A DNA stretch of 29,288 nucleotides from Caecitellus pseudoparvulus. Taxonomy: Eukaryota > Bigyra: Bicosoecida. The DNA lies in NCBI GenBank assembly GCA_965644315.1, contig CBFFRQ010000173.1, positions 1 through 29,288 of the forward strand, read 5' to 3'. A model generated the notes under the pieces. That model saw only the letters and a program-made list of their open reading frames with translations, made no database searches and was not told the origin of the DNA. Numbering within the stretch: position 1 is the stretch's first letter; each line of letters starts with the position of its first letter. Shown here one piece after another: positions 20,101 to 29,288 of the stretch. The translations under genes and the position numbers were made by a program.

Positions 20101-23100
20101 CATCGTTGTACTCCACATCCGCTTCCCAGCGCAGGAAGAAGGGAATGAGTCGGCGAAGCTTGTCCACGAGTGAGAGAGGGGCGCCTTCGCCTTCTGCCTG
20201 ATCAGCGTAGGGATCGACCTCCCCGGTGTGCATGACAAGATCACGGAACGAAACTGCAGTGCTGGCAACGTGCTTCAGCGCGCGACTGCCATGTGTTGCT
20301 TCCAGCAAGCACCCTCCTCGATTGATGCCAGTCAAGGCTGTCATCGCTCTCAGCTGCCTTGTTGCATCCAACTCCATCATCGCGTTCTGAGACTTGACAA
20401 GGCGCTCTCTGAGCATGCGCAGGGGCAAAGCTCTCTCCATTTCGCTCTGGGTGAACGAAAAGCTCAATACATCGCTCACCATGAGCTGCTTACAGCCGTC
20501 TTCGTTGCCGGTGGAAAGCCTGGGAATGCCCTGCTCGAGCTCAGCCTGGTGGCCACACACAGCTTCGTACATGCCAAATGTTGCTTGCAGCAAGTTCCAA
20601 CTCTTCACAAACTCGTCAAGCTTCTTCCTGCCTACATCGACCGTCACTTGATCAAGCATCTTTCTAGACAGCGCATCCACCACTGGCAACTCCCAAGCTT
20701 CAGCCTCACTGACCTTGCCTGCGAGCTCCTCATTGCACCACTGGTAGAACGACAGCATGACGGGGATGTGGGTGGCGAAGTGCAAGGAGTTACCGTGCTG
20801 GCCATCTACAAGCTCGTGGAGCACCGCGCCTGCCAGGAGAGGCCCAGGCAGCTCCATTCCCTCTTCCGCTTTCACCTTCGCATCGCCGGCAGCAGCTTCT
20901 AGTCCGAGAACAAGCTGTGTGGTCGGGCTTGTCAGCCAGTGGGCGCAGCGGTGGCTCTTCAAGCCGGCGGCACAGCGACCGAGGGCGGGACGCAGAGCCA
21001 ACACTTTGGAGCTGCAAGCCTTAACAAGAGCGACCAATTTGTCGTGAAAGTCGTCAGCAGACAAGGGCGTCGAGACGAACTCCGCACACACAGCTTTTGC
21101 TTCCTCTGAGCTTTCAGCAAAACAAGCCAAGTGCCAGGCCTCCAAACCCAACTCCTTCAGAACGCTTTCATGTGCCAGAACTCTGGTCAGGCGGTCGTAC
21201 CCCCTCTCTGAGCCTGCGATGTGCGCCATGACCACTGCACCCCATGCAGGACTGGCCCCCTGGAGCCGTTTCATTGCTTCCTTCACAGGCCGTGCACGAA
21301 CACTTTCGTGATCTGGATTCGATCCAAGCATTGCAGCGAGCAGTTCGCAGAACACCAAGCTCTGTGCAGCAAACCTGGCCTTGTCCAGGGGTGACCGCGC
21401 ATCCGCGTGTCTGGAGGACAGTACTTCAGCGGCCGCTGGCTCCAGCGGGCATGTGTTTGTGGGTCCGATGCGAAGGACGTGCTCAGAAGTGTGCTTCGCA
21501 AGCATCCACACGAGCAAGTCGTAGGAAGTATGGGTCTCAAGATGCGCAACCTCCCACCCGTACAGCGCTGCAACCTGGCGTGACGGAGCAATACAGAGGG
21601 CAGTCGGCATGAACGTGGCACTGCCTGTCTCGAACGAGACTTGTGCAAGTTGCTCACTGAAACCAGGGTGGGTGTGCAACTGGCTTAGCAGCTGCACCCT
21701 TGCCAAACATGGCAGCGCACTCAGTGCATCGTTGTTGAGCAGCTCCAGTAAGCTCTCTGGCTCCTCTCCTCCAGGCAAGGTCAAGGGAGTGCTCGGCTCC
21801 ATGAACAGGGCTGCACGGATGACTGCCTGCTTTGCTGAAACCGAGCCAAAGGCGCCCTCACAGCCAGGGAGGATCCACCGGAAGCAAGCCAGGAAGGCTG
21901 AAGACATCATGCAGCGGAATTCCTCCAAGAAGCCATCAGGGACGTCTGCAGAGAGTGACGCAAACTGCCCCAGCACAAACAGCATGGTGTCCAGTGGAAG
22001 CTGGCCCCGCAGACCAGGATCATTCGCCGCAGACCTCGTGCGGGCAATGAGCAGGCCCAGGATGCCCTCCGGGGCCCGCATGAGAACTTCAGACATGCAC
22101 ACCACCTGGACACACTTGCCAAACAACTGCTCGTCATGGCAAACCCCTTCTGCTGTCCTGCACGGCCCTTGGCGGGCAGCAGCCACCCGCCCCAGCCACT
22201 CACACATCTGCGACTCAGACTCGGGGCCGATATGTAAGTCCTCGACTGCCGCTTGCACCGCGTCCAGGATTCGGCCAGCCCCACTTGCAGCACCAGAAAC
22301 AGGAACAGCGGGAGCAGCGCCCAGTGATCTGGAGCTGTACACAGAGGCGATGGCCTCGGAGACAAAACGAGTCAAGGCTCTGTGTCGAAGGAAGAACGTC
22401 AGTGGAACTGACCCAGGGAAGATGTGCTGGTTGGCTAATGCCCTGACTCTGTGGAGCAGCTCCCCAGCTATGTGGTCAAACTCGCGGGGCATCATTGGCA
22501 CCACGGCTTTGGCGAAGCCCTGCAGATGCCGCCCCTCACTCACGAAATCTGCATCGTCAACTTCCACAACGTTGCAGTACAGCTTCAAGAAATCGCGGGA
22601 CAGGAGAAGCATGAGCTCGTCCCGCTCTTGCAGGAGCTCAAAACAAGGTTTCATGTGCTCGAACCCAAGCTGCACATCACCGTCAGCTGCGAGCAAAGAT
22701 CTTGCCAGTGCGAACTGTCCCTCTAACCCCTCAACACGCTGCTTGCAGGCGTCAGACACAAGCTTCAAACTGCGGAGGACAGTGAAGCCGAAAGGAAGCT
22801 CAGCAGCGGCTGGAACAACTGGAGAGGGCACTTTCTCACGGCCTTGCTTGCGGGACACGCTTGTCAAGGACACGTGCCTGCCGACTTCGATGTTCAGGAC
22901 GCTCTTCACCGCCTCAGCTGCGAACTCGAGCAGCAAGGGCGATGATCCTTCAGCACGCAGCTTGCACAAAGCCTCGAAGCCGAAGTCTCTCGCCGACCGA
23001 GCCAGGAACGCCTGCACCATGCCAAAGCTCAAGTCCTGCAACCGTTTTCGAAGGTGTACGACCATGCTCTCCGTCATTGCCGAGCTCCACACACCCTCAG

Positions 23101-26100
23101 CGGCGTCGCTTGTGAGCGTCCCCACAAGCCCCCTCCACACCAGCGCAAACATGTCCATGAGGGCATCCAGTAGCACTCCATGAGCCACGGATTCTTGCAT
23201 GACTTCTCGGGCTTTCTTTCGCAGAGGAGGAATGGCTTGATAAATCGCAACAGACAGCACCACTCCTCGCTTGGCCAGAGCCTCTGCTCTCATCCCCATC
23301 ACAGATGCATCCAGGTTGGAGCACGCTTTTTCCACCCCACTCTCCACAGAGGGGCGCAGCTTAGACTTGAACCACGAAATGTCCTTAGACAGCTCTCGCT
23401 GGGCTGCTGCGAGCAACCACTGCTTGGCTTCTTCATCCGCGCTTGCCTGGGCTGCCGCGTCACTCTCGCTTACCTCATCCACAGCATCCGCCACAATGTG
23501 CTGCCAATCCAATCCAGTTGGGACGTACGGGAACCGCTCCACCAAGTTTCGGTCATCCGAGCCAGTGTGCAGCACGAGCACAGCACGGGGCTGCAAGGCC
23601 CTGAGGCGTTCGTGAAGCGAGCCCCACTTCCTCGACAGCATGCGTTTCATGAGCGCCACTCGCGGGTGGCTTCCCTTGTGCACGTGTTCGTTGATGGTGA
23701 AGATCAGCGTCGGAAGCACTGCATCTGGCGAGCGGTCCGCAGTGGCAACTCGCGAGCACACCTCCAGGAACTCGTCCACCAGGTGCTCAACCGTCGCGAC
23801 CGAGGGGCAGTCGGAAAGAGCAGCAACAAACGCACATGGCTGCCCGGATTCTAGATCCGAAACCTTCTTCCACTTCACTTCGCGGTGTCCCTTGGTCACG
23901 TGTACAACTGGGCAGCCAAGCATGATGCCGGCTCTCTCCTCATCTTGCTGCAGCTGCAACACACCAGTGGACGACCTGCAGGTCAGCAGACTCAAAGGCC
24001 GAGCGTTGCTTCCCCGCCCAGAAGTGGCGATTGCGTTTCGCAGGAACTGCGCCCCGCTGAAGTGCTCCTGCTCCTTCATGTACACATCGATGTACGCGCT
24101 TGGAAGTCGCTTCAAGACACCACTTTGCATCACAAAGTCGGGTCGCAGGATGCTCAGCAGCTCCATGTTGCACCGCTCAACGAGCTCAAGCGCCAAAGCA
24201 TCATCCGTCATGGCTGGCGATGTGCCACCCGACTCGGCCGCCTTGCTCAAAACTTGCAGGATCAACGCGGGGATCGTCTCACTGGAGTCAAAGCCAGTAA
24301 ATGCAGCTTCTGGTTGGCTGCTACAAACAAACGTTACATAGTCGCGGACACCGTGCAAGACGTTCTGGAGCAGGCGGCTTTGCGCTGCGACTTCGCCCTG
24401 AAGGAACTCAAAGCTCTCCAGGTACCTGTGCGCAGAAGCCTTGAGTATCTGAGCAGCATTCAGGGAGAACTTAGAGAAACGATTCAAGAGTGGGGAAGGT
24501 AGCTCTGGCAGCTTCCAGAAGGGCACATGCACGACGAGTCTGAAGTCCTGGTGCACTGCAACCGCCAGCGACAAGGCTCCGATCGTGATGTTGGCGTAGT
24601 ACGCATGCCCGCTGCCAGTGGTGATGGTGTGGTAGCGGCGATTCAGCAAGTCGTACATGGCTGTGAAGATGACTTGATTGCAGTTCACCAGCAGCAGTGT
24701 CTTGCCGCCTTCAGCTGCAGCCTTGACTTGACGCAACACTTCAGCGGTGCGCAGCTGCTCTGCATCCACCCCAAGGTCAGCCACGTTCACCTCAATGGTG
24801 AGGTCTTGCTGTAAAATTCCGCGCTGGAAGAGCCAGTGCACGCCTGCTTCAGTGTCAGATCGGTCGATGATCATGGTGTGGCGGTGCGGCGACTCGGACG
24901 GGTCGTCAGCAAAGACTGCTCCGATGTTGCTCTCCATGGCGCGCAAAATGTCCGGTTTCAACTCTGTGGCGCTGATCTGGCGTTTCATGTCCACCACCTC
25001 TTCGCGCGACATGACCACTTCGAAGCCGCACCCAGGTGTAGCTGCAACCCCCCCAACATCTGACGAAGATGTCACTCTGCCGTCCATGAAGGTCCGCGCG
25101 ATGGCCTCAAACTCATCCATAGCGTCGGGGCTGCTCTCAACAACTTGCATGCAGCGCTGCAACGCGAGGAGCAGAATCTTGGGCGTAAGCGTGTCCAGCG
25201 GCTTCTGACCCAGCTCGTACCTCAGGAAGCGGCAGAAGTACACGAAGTCGCGAAGGTGCAGCCAATTGAAGCACCGGTCCACACCTTGCACGAGTTGGAA
25301 CGCATCCGCTATCCCGCAGACAAGGTCGTAGCTTCGCTGGAGACGCTCTTCCAATGGCTCATCGGCCTTGACGATGACTCGGCTCACAGATGGGCGATTC
25401 CTCGGCAGCAACAGCAACGCAGAGCACAGTAGTCGCATGTCGTGGGAAGAAGCCGCAGTTTGTTGCACGTGCATGCACCGGTTGGTCTTGGCAGCGTCGA
25501 GAATGCTGTTTGACATCAAGATGGTCGGAACCCCGTTGGGGTCGTCCCACGTGTCATGAGCAGCCTTCAGCGCATGCTGCTTCTCATTGGGAAGCCCAGC
25601 CTCGTCCATGACAACGACAAGTCGAATGTGCGCACTTCCGGAACGAGTATGTCCTGCATGCTGCTCGTATGCCGTGGAGTACAGAGCCTCGATCTCCTCC
25701 GCTGACGTTGCCTGCGAGCACTGGTAGTTCAAAACCTTCATCCGTTTCAACTGGCGGAAGAGAGGCGAGCCAGACTCCCGGCCTTGGGAGTTCTTGGCAC
25801 ACATGCCCACAGCAAGGGTCTTTCCACAACCTGGCGGGCCGGTGATCAACAAAGACATGGCTGGCTCGACATTCACGCACAACACTGCGCTGAAGAAGTT
25901 CTCAAGCAATGGGACGGTCTCCGCCAAGCCGAGGGGCCGGAAAGAGATCTTGCTGAACAAGTGCCTCGTTGCAGCACTCACGGTGGAAGTAACGTCTTCA
26001 CAGACAATTCCGACTCCCTGGCAGTGCTCATGCAGGGCTTCACTGAAGTCTGAGCGAAGGTCTGGGAGATCAGAGCCGTCGTAGCCCTTGTGGCCTTCAC

Positions 26101-29100
26101 CTGGCAGGCGCATCCAGTACACACAGCCGATGGCGACAAGTGCGACCTGCACCACGTGGGCAAACAGCGACTCAGTGCTTGTGACGTGAATGCCGGGTGG
26201 GACAAAGGGGTTTACGACACGGGTCTTGTCCAGCAACGAAGATCCTCGCAAAGTTGGGTGCACTTTCAGCTGCAAAAGCCACTTGAACAGGTTGGTCGCC
26301 CGGACAAGGTCTCGGAAGGAAAGGTGCATGCGGTTCAAGTCATACGAGCGCACTTTCTCCTGTGCGAAGGAAAGCATGCTTCCAAACGCATCCAGCCCTT
26401 GCTGGAAAGCGGACATGACGCCAGCTTCCTCCTGCATGAGAGCTGCTCCAGCCCCGACTCGAAGCTGGGCGACAACGTTGGGGAGCCTGCCTGAAGATGC
26501 CTGCTGCATGATGCGTTCTTTGATGCCGGCGATGAAAGCCTCTTCAACACCAGTGGTCAGCTTTGGAGAATTCACAAGGAGTCGCTCAAGAGGACCGGGC
26601 AAGTGCTTCACCACAAAACTTGTTGTGGCAAGGCGTTCATGCTCTGACGCACCTGCGCCAACATGAGCTGCCCCTGACGGCAGGCTTGACCGAACGTGGG
26701 CTTGATCCACTGAGCTCCTCGACTCCCCAGCCCGGAACCCGTGAGGATTGATGGCGCCAGCCAAGAAGAGGGCATCTGGCAGAGGCTCCCCGTCCATGGT
26801 GTGGTTTGAGAATGCCTCAGCGATCATGTGCAGCGCGCCGGCGGTGTTCAGCTCGTCGATGAACAGCACGTAGACGAAGTCATCGCCATCACTGGCCAGC
26901 TCGGTGAGAGCTTGCACGTTGGCCTTGGCGTTGTTGATAATTGATCTCCAAACGTCAGGCGTCACACCGTCATGCATCAGGTGGCGCTCGAATTGTGGTG
27001 GTGGTTGAGCTGTCAGAGCTGCCTGGATCAGCCGCACAACATCTGAAACGTTCTCTGATACAGGCCGCAGCCTCTGCGGCGATCCTCGTTGTGGTCTGGC
27101 AGACTGGGCTTTCACGAGAGTGTTGGTGTGTGAGTGCAGCTTCCCCATTATACCCTTAAGCAAATTCAACCCCGGCAACAATCCTGCCCGTTTGATTTCT
27201 CGGATACTCTCCACGGCAGCAGTTGCTGGGACTTTACTCTTCATGTAATGCTCCACAGCATCTGTAGCAAGTGTAGCCACTTCCGACGGGATGAGCTTGG
27301 ACAGGGCAGGGGAGTGCTCCAGCACGACAGCAAGCACAAAGAGAAGCATGTACACGAATGAGCTTTGTTTGTGACCCTCAGAGCTCTCAACGACAGCTTG
27401 AATGGCTATAGCTAGATCTTGGGCAGAAGATGAAGTTTGCAAGTTGAAGGTGAAAGCGGCCATGTTGATCACGGGATGCCTATGCTTTGGCGTTGCTTGA
27501 GCGGCCGCGGCACCAGAACTACCGCTACCTGCAACAAACGCCCGAGCCTCCTCGGCACTCCGGAGTTGACCGATGGCTGCCAACCGCTGGGTCACGTGCT
27601 CAACTGCAGCGTCCAGTTCATCTTCTGGAGCTGCCTTCACAGCTGCAGACGTCTCGAACATCAGAAACCAACGCAATACAAACGCAAAGATGGAAAGAAT
27701 TGGGGCCATACTGTACTTGTGCATGAATGTCTCGTTGCGAACTGTGCTGTACGCCTGCATAATGAACGTCTTGCCCACTCCGGTGTCACCTGACATCAGC
27801 ACAGGCTGCCGCGAAAGACAGCGCTGGTGCACGTTAAGCATGTTCATGAGCACGAATGGCGTGAGTATGAAGCCTCGAGATTCCAGGGCAGGCTGCAGGA
27901 GACTCGTGTTCAGCATACCCAAAGTGGGCGCAATGGCTTTTCGCATGTGGGCCAGCTTGACTTGATCCATGGCGCGATCTTCACACACTGACAGCACGAA
28001 TGGATGCGACGAGTCAATGCCGAACACTGTCGCAGGGGGTTCTTGTCGGTCTCGGCTTGACACCATGATGCTCCAATCAAGCGCCTTCATCCAGTCTTTG
28101 GAACTTTCGTGACATCCTGCATCCATCACGGAGATGAACACGCTGCCGTACCTCACCTTCTCGCTGGAATCTGTGGCGACTCGGCAGCTCTCGGACAGGA
28201 TGACGTTCAGCACTGGTCGCCAGAAGTCGTCGATGCACAAGCCAAGCACCTTCTCAACAATCTTTGGCGATACTTTTAGCTGTTTCAGCACGTCCAAGTG
28301 GCGTTTCTGAAGGGAGAAAACTTCTGGAGTCGGGTTCAGGTAAACGATGCTTGAAACTGCCTTTCGTCGGCTGACATGCTGATCTGCAGGGGGTGGAATT
28401 CGAGCCGCGTTGTGCTCGCCCGCCTCCAGGAGTTTTCGCCACAGTCGAGACAGAACCTTGACAAAGGCTGCAAGGTGGCCAACGGTGGGTGAGCCGGTGC
28501 GCCAGCCGCCGCCTGCTGATGGCTGAGACTGCAGCGCTCGTAGCACGTCCAGGCTTGTCAGCCCTTGGTGCAGGATGTGCCGACATGCATCGTCCGTTAA
28601 TTCTGGAAGCTTGGAACGGACCAGTCGGCCCATCTCGCGGATGTCTTTCACGGACTCTTGAAACGCTTGGTGGACAGGGTCTGTCGCCCCGCCAAGAGCA
28701 GACGCGAGCCCGATCGCCAAGCATGCATCTCTCCATGTCTCATCGATGACTATGTGCTGCAGCCCTGAGTGAGTAGCAGTCCACGTGGCTGGCAGTAGGG
28801 ACAGAATAGGGAGCTTTGGCAAGAAGGGGTGGTCTCGGGGCTCGGTAGTGCCGGTCTCGGGTGGCCAAGCTGGCTGTTTTCCGTGCTTCACGATGGCAGG
28901 CAGCTCCACCACCACATGGAGCTTGAAGCCAGGGCGGAATCCAGAGACCGTGCCATGCGCTGAATCCCCTAGACAGTTGCACAAGGCGAGGTGTGCGAGA
29001 ATGCTGTCAAGCATAGCCAAGTCAGCCCCTTCTGTGAGCGACAAGTGCAGCCCCCAAACTTTCAGGGAGCTGTCTCCGCACAGCGCAGTCGTGTACGCTT

Positions 29101-29288
29101 CGATCAGCGTATCTGCAGTGAAGCCCTCATGAACGTGAAAGCTGCTCACGTTTGAGCCTGCTACTTTGCTCAGCTTCTGTAGAGCTTCAGTGGTTTTGCC
29201 ACACCCCGGGCCGCCTGTGACGACCTCAAGTCCGGCCAGGTGTTGCATGTTCTGGCCAATGTCTGCAGTCAAGGACTGGATCTCAGCC
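17150..29288 (-). CDS. RNF213/mysterin-like giant AAA+ protein, 5' end outside window
   Basis: One uninterrupted frame of more than 4,040 codons ends at TGA 17150-17152 and is still open at the right edge, so the N-terminus is missing. Counting from nt 29272, Walker A motifs lie near residues 20-28 (GGPGCGKT), 495 (SGDTGVGKT) and 1148 (GPPGCGKT). A Walker B-like FIDELNT near 805 is followed by AINPHGF near 845. After the third Walker A come NYQCSQATSAEEI, VVMDEAGLPNEK near 1220 and SNSILDAAKTNR near 1250, then VPFWKLPELPSPLLNRF. This order matches the tandem AAA modules of RNF213, a dynein-like AAA+ ubiquitin ligase. No classical RING was found by eye. A cysteine cluster (CPNPDC, then CDDGVCGQH, then CGATFSY) lies near residues 3098-3155. 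Short VPE and GGQAMPQ repeats follow. The ligase role is inferred only. Confidence 0.88.
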   Translation of the reverse strand, partial: AEIQSLTADIGQNMQHLAGLEVVTGGPGCGKTTEALQKLSKVAGSNVSSFHVHEGFTADTLIEAYTTALCGDSSLKVWGLHLSLTEGADLAMLDSILAHLALCNCLGDSAHGTVSGFRPGFKLHVVVELPAIVKHGKQPAWPPETGTTEPRDHPFLPKLPILSLLPATWTATHSGLQHIVIDETWRDACLAIGLASALGGATDPVHQAFQESVKDIREMGRLVRSKLPELTDDACRHILHQGLTSLDVLRALQSQPSAGGGWRTGSPTVGHLAAFVKVLSRLWRKLLEAGEHNAARIPPPADQHVSRRKAVSSIVYLNPTPEVFSLQKRHLDVLKQLKVSPKIVEKVLGLCIDDFWRPVLNVILSESCRVATDSSEKVRYGSVFISVMDAGCHESSKDWMKALDWSIMVSSRDRQEPPATVFGIDSSHPFVLSVCEDRAMDQVKLAHMRKAIAPTLGMLNTSLLQPALESRGFILTPFVLMNMLNVHQRCLSRQPVLMSGDTGVGKTFIMQAYSTVRNETFMHKYSMAPILSIFAFVLRWFLMFETSAAVKAAPEDELDAAVEHVTQRLAAIGQLRSAEEARAFVAGSGSSGAAAAQATPKHRHPVINMAAFTFNLQTSSSAQDLAIAIQAVVESSEGHKQSSFVYMLLFVLAVVLEHSPALSKLIPSEVATLATDAVEHYMKSKVPATAAVESIREIKRAGLLPGLNLLKGIMGKLHSHTNTLVKAQSARPQRGSPQRLRPVSENVSDVVRLIQAALTAQPPPQFERHLMHDGVTPDVWRSIINNAKANVQALTELASDGDDFVYVLFIDELNTAGALHMIAEAFSNHTMDGEPLPDALFLAGAINPHGFRAGESRSSVDQAHVRSSLPSGAAHVGAGASEHERLATTSFVVKHLPGPLERLLVNSPKLTTGVEEAFIAGIKERIMQQASSGRLPNVVAQLRVGAGAALMQEEAGVMSAFQQGLDAFGSMLSFAQEKVRSYDLNRMHLSFRDLVRATNLFKWLLQLKVHPTLRGSSLLDKTRVVNPFVPPGIHVTSTESLFAHVVQVALVAIGCVYWMRLPGEGHKGYDGSDLPDLRSDFSEALHEHCQGVGIVCEDVTSTVSAATRHLFSKISFRPLGLAETVPLLENFFSAVLCVNVEPAMSLLITGPPGCGKTLAVGMCAKNSQGRESGSPLFRQLKRMKVLNYQCSQATSAEEIEALYSTAYEQHAGHTRSGSAHIRLVVVMDEAGLPNEKQHALKAAHDTWDDPNGVPTILMSNSILDAAKTNRCMHVQQTAASSHDMRLLCSALLLLPRNRPSVSRVIVKADEPLEERLQRSYDLVCGIADAFQLVQGVDRCFNWLHLRDFVYFCRFLRYELGQKPLDTLTPKILLLALQRCMQVVESSPDAMDEFEAIARTFMDGRVTSSSDVGGVAATPGCGFEVVMSREEVVDMKRQISATELKPDILRAMESNIGAVFADDPSESPHRHTMIIDRSDTEAGVHWLFQRGILQQDLTIEVNVADLGVDAEQLRTAEVLRQVKAAAEGGKTLLLVNCNQVIFTAMYDLLNRRYHTITTGSGHAYYANITIGALSLAVAVHQDFRLVVHVPFWKLPELPSPLLNRFSKFSLNAAQILKASAHRYLESFEFLQGEVAAQSRLLQNVLHGVRDYVTFVCSSQPEAAFTGFDSSETIPALILQVLSKAAESGGTSPAMTDDALALELVERCNMELLSILRPDFVMQSGVLKRLPSAYIDVYMKEQEHFSGAQFLRNAIATSGRGSNARPLSLLTCRSSTGVLQLQQDEERAGIMLGCPVVHVTKGHREVKWKKVSDLESGQPCAFVAALSDCPSVATVEHLVDEFLEVCSRVATADRSPDAVLPTLIFTINEHVHKGSHPRVALMKRMLSRKWGSLHERLRALQPRAVLVLHTGSDDRNLVERFPYVPTGLDWQHIVADAVDEVSESDAAAQASADEEAKQWLLAAAQRELSKDISWFKSKLRPSVESGVEKACSNLDASVMGMRAEALAKRGVVLSVAIYQAIPPLRKKAREVMQESVAHGVLLDALMDMFALVWRGLVGTLTSDAAEGVWSSAMTESMVVHLRKRLQDLSFGMVQAFLARSARDFGFEALCKLRAEGSSPLLLEFAAEAVKSVLNIEVGRHVSLTSVSRKQGREKVPSPVVPAAAELPFGFTVLRSLKLVSDACKQRVEGLEGQFALARSLLAADGDVQLGFEHMKPCFELLQERDELMLLLSRDFLKLYCNVVEVDDADFVSEGRHLQGFAKAVVPMMPREFDHIAGELLHRVRALANQHIFPGSVPLTFFLRHRALTRFVSEAIASVYSSRSLGAAPAVPVSGAASGAGRILDAVQAAVEDLHIGPESESQMCEWLGRVAAARQGPCRTAEGVCHDEQLFGKCVQVVCMSEVLMRAPEGILGLLIARTRSAANDPGLRGQLPLDTMLFVLGQFASLSADVPDGFLEEFRCMMSSAFLACFRWILPGCEGAFGSVSAKQAVIRAALFMEPSTPLTLPGGEEPESLLELLNNDALSALPCLARVQLLSQLHTHPGFSEQLAQVSFETGSATFMPTALCIAPSRQVAALYGWEVAHLETHTSYDLLVWMLAKHTSEHVLRIGPTNTCPLEPAAAEVLSSRHADARSPLDKARFAAQSLVFCELLAAMLGSNPDHESVRARPVKEAMKRLQGASPAWGAVVMAHIAGSERGYDRLTRVLAHESVLKELGLEAWHLACFAESSEEAKAVCAEFVSTPLSADDFHDKLVALVKACSSKVLALRPALGRCAAGLKSHRCAHWLTSPTTQLVLGLEAAAGDAKVKAEEGMELPGPLLAGAVLHELVDGQHGNSLHFATHIPVMLSFYQWCNEELAGKVSEAEAWELPVVDALSRKMLDQVTVDVGRKKLDEFVKSWNLLQATFGMYEAVCGHQAELEQGIPRLSTGNEDGCKQLMVSDVLSFSFTQSEMERALPLRMLRERLVKSQNAMMELDATRQLRAMTALTGINRGGCLLEATHGSRALKHVASTAVSFRDLVMHTGEVDPYADQAEGEGAPLSLVDKLRRLIPFFLRWEADVEYNDVEPGHDSKALEEADILDQQEREAAFDEGRSTQQLMHEQKYSICPNPDCQRLMEWTMYCDDGVCGQHSHESAAETAARLEAERQSGKKRGCGATFSYEAQRVPKPRADEPPLDVFLPEKYKLRLSSDEARAKWLAARTTASADSQPFAAGHVSVDIENLARFLLPLVMRGKMLLEVSDLGEDFMFKQKSGQAAPSEVKPGLDVPAGTESKEGSRSDQHEDHAEKEPEVPEVPEVSEEQSLLEEALLLCDEAGVEWKDSKIMASSLTDKQWRELLRSATDSVRKLLEEGILATSLDKALFSGKVSGTSRRLRRLAVGSYRSFVRQFQKHLEKEAAENALPASIMEEVDNRLRTIEELVAEGDTKSAQSDLDMLQHLKNALAEASVSWLSQSSSESLLADNQFVHAALYGEKKPKISMAHVLLGIKKNDGSAADGVLVGAFVLVTNTIQQLSQRLRTILQSAEDLKQGDGSGMGSRGKYAPKLRFASDASTPDFLDSAPIGHALAADEALKLDAHKQMREQEREAARLEPTGGQAMPQAQSRGGQAMPQPMCTGGRGSSHFGGGHPQAGAAAKKEQPMRRIGQSPGEMPLECEQDVVNALAHLKASALACGTLDDESMHLASRVREALDGDLRDVLSDFKVIQFTNGVDDLVEQHAPSSAGQESRSINLSLTLLDVSDPSSDSCFARSTSTPKTIWLKDSMLESIPEFQAAVLKGLKKRSLPSEHCFMLKWASIPTPVALNEANFAAFQTALRSPSEKGFSVGVVSTDACMQTVPLLLLGLPGDGPTGRELEAQTEIELDIRVRVDVGAIFDLVHVPASSRDKFVVELCTSAGTKAPGSDLSGVVLQSIHVRPRQASYVALYVVSVEEQDAGNMQLAGDAHLGSREVLAGPVAVQLDPIQTFAEQVAACYAAVGLPAPEDDSILVLHDADWMDEEWDPETVELGKHVAVEVEEVPHAMPLPDPLCVWGGETVALARPTIALPRHQG
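19815..19985 (-). other. Cysteine/histidine cluster of the RNF213-like protein
   Basis: Read on the minus strand, this segment gives CPNPDC, about 14 residues, CDDGVCGQHSH, a charged helix with KKRGC, and CGATFSYEAQ. The spacing suggests one or two zinc sites. The CPNPDC and GCGATF parts resemble in-between-RING or zinc-ribbon knuckles more than a RING. It lies well C-terminal to the AAA modules, about where the ligase end of RNF213 proteins is found, and may be the catalytic or ubiquitin-handling element here. Confidence 0.5.

Noticed and set aside
1-29288. tRNA, rRNA, CRISPR or prokaryotic operon features
   Set aside because: None seen on reading. The telomere and gene types indicate a eukaryotic nuclear chromosome, though a covariance-model scan was not possible.

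Overview
This window is one end of a linear nuclear chromosome from a eukaryote. It opens with 340 bases of CCCTAA repeats (the TTAGGG telomere type) at the left edge, followed by retrotransposon-rich subtelomere and then host genes. The telomere type, the GC-rich coding sequence, a host gene of more than 12 kb with no visible intron, and ankyrin repeats of protist style suggest a unicellular alga or other protist. I cannot name the lineage. The standard genetic code fits all reading frames.

Layout: (1) 1-340, terminal telomere. (2) 341-8171, a long but decayed non-LTR (LINE-type) retrotransposon on the + strand. It keeps a 5' leader, ORF1 remnants, an ORF2 with endonuclease and reverse transcriptase motifs, a zinc-knuckle-like C-terminal region, and a 3' tail. 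(3) 8172-8182, a remnant of about two telomere units. (4) 8183-11104, a second, shorter element with the same 5' leader and a similar 3' terminus. It carries only ORF1, almost intact, and has no ORF2. (5) 11105-11114, another short telomere remnant that fuses directly to host sequence. (6) A minus-strand ankyrin-repeat gene whose stop codon is supplied by that telomere remnant. (7) About 1 kb of decayed minus-strand coding-like sequence, a small plus-strand ORF, and about 1.4 kb without convincing genes. (8) 17150 to the right edge, the 3' part of a giant minus-strand gene for an RNF213/mysterin-like AAA+ protein. It continues beyond the window.

The main story is the chromosome end. Two related LINEs lie head to tail. 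Their 3' ends face the centromere, their 5' ends face the terminus, and each is bounded by TTAGGG-type sequence. This is the polarity expected if element RNA ending in CUAACCCUAA-like sequence anneals to the TTAGGG 3' overhang and is copied onto the chromosome end, with telomerase later capping the new cDNA. The innermost telomere remnant lies inside the 3' end of the ankyrin ORF. The inferred order of events is: a break in that gene, telomere healing, arrival of the short ORF1-only element, arrival of the long element, and the present telomere. The pairing of a gag-like-only element with an RT-bearing relative resembles HeT-A and TART of Drosophila, but here with telomerase-type repeats retained.
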